NCBI GenBank assembly: GCA_020631315.1
Contig: JAHDHM010000231.1
Coordinates: 311-6,028, forward strand
From: Acidimicrobiales bacterium
Lineage (GTDB): Bacteria > Actinomycetota > Acidimicrobiia > Acidimicrobiales > Poriferisodaliceae
DNA length: 5,718 bases
Direction of reading: 5' to 3'
The notes under the pieces: model-generated
What the model saw: only the letters and a program-made list of their open reading frames with translations
Told to the model about the DNA's origin: nothing
Databases searched by the model: none
Shown here: positions 5,663 through 5,718 of the stretch, piece by piece
How positions within the stretch are numbered: the stretch's first letter is position 1
Layout of the letters: each line of letters begins with the position of its first letter
Position numbers and translations under genes: made by a program

Positions 5663-5718
5663 TCACAACGGCCCGGCAGCGAGGCGAGGGCCCGAAGGGC
5701 GCGAGCCCGCTGATCGAC
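5657..5718. other. GC-rich tail with small alternative hairpins, no clear gene
   Basis: After the last stop, GCCC-GAA-GGGC (5690-5700) and GGGC-GCGA-GCCC (5697-5708) are two 4-bp hairpins that share one arm and so exclude each other. The second has a GNRA-type tetraloop. This could be a terminator region, a small repeat or the end of a convergent gene beyond the window; too little is visible to decide. Confidence 0.3.

Overview
The base composition is very GC-rich. Codons end mostly in G or C, GTG and TTG starts are frequent, and one extracytoplasmic protein carries a Pro/Thr/Ala linker. This points to a high-GC actinobacterium. The style resembles class Acidimicrobiia (Ilumatobacter-like), but that placement is an inference from style; no marker gene is present.

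Layout. (1) 1-1146, minus strand: a PLP-dependent aspartate-type aminotransferase, cut at its C-terminus by the window edge. (2) 1147-1354: a non-coding gap with strong inverted repeats; on the plus strand it can be drawn as a three-way junction with a 13-nt loop very close to loop C of 5S rRNA. (3) 1355-4307, minus strand: a compact four-gene unit, read right to left as an OmpR/PhoB-type response regulator, a membrane sensor histidine kinase, a YqgE/AlgH (DUF179) protein and a RimJ/RimL-like GNAT acetyltransferase. The regulator and kinase overlap by 4 nt (GTGA). The kinase and YqgE are 37 nt apart, and YqgE and GNAT are 1 nt apart, so one transcript is likely. (4) 4308-4393: an 86-bp divergent promoter region holding a perfect 8-bp direct repeat with an 11-bp period, the geometry expected of an OmpR/PhoB-family operator. 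(5) 4394-5656, plus strand: a 420-residue membrane-anchored protein of unknown function, with one N-terminal transmembrane segment, a Pro/Thr/Ala linker and an unrecognised outer domain with exactly two cysteines. (6) 5657-5718: a GC-rich tail with small hairpins and no clear gene.

How it may work together. The kinase has a strongly acidic, lysine-free outer domain and a very short linker in place of a full HAMP. It would phosphorylate the regulator at Asp51. The regulator may control its own operon and the divergent anchored protein through the repeat between them. The link of YqgE and the acetyltransferase to this system rests on gene order only. The most distinctive part of the window is the envelope-facing set: sensor kinase, regulator and divergent anchored protein around one candidate operator. 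None of the recognised families is new; the divergent protein and the 5S-like structure are the unexplained items.
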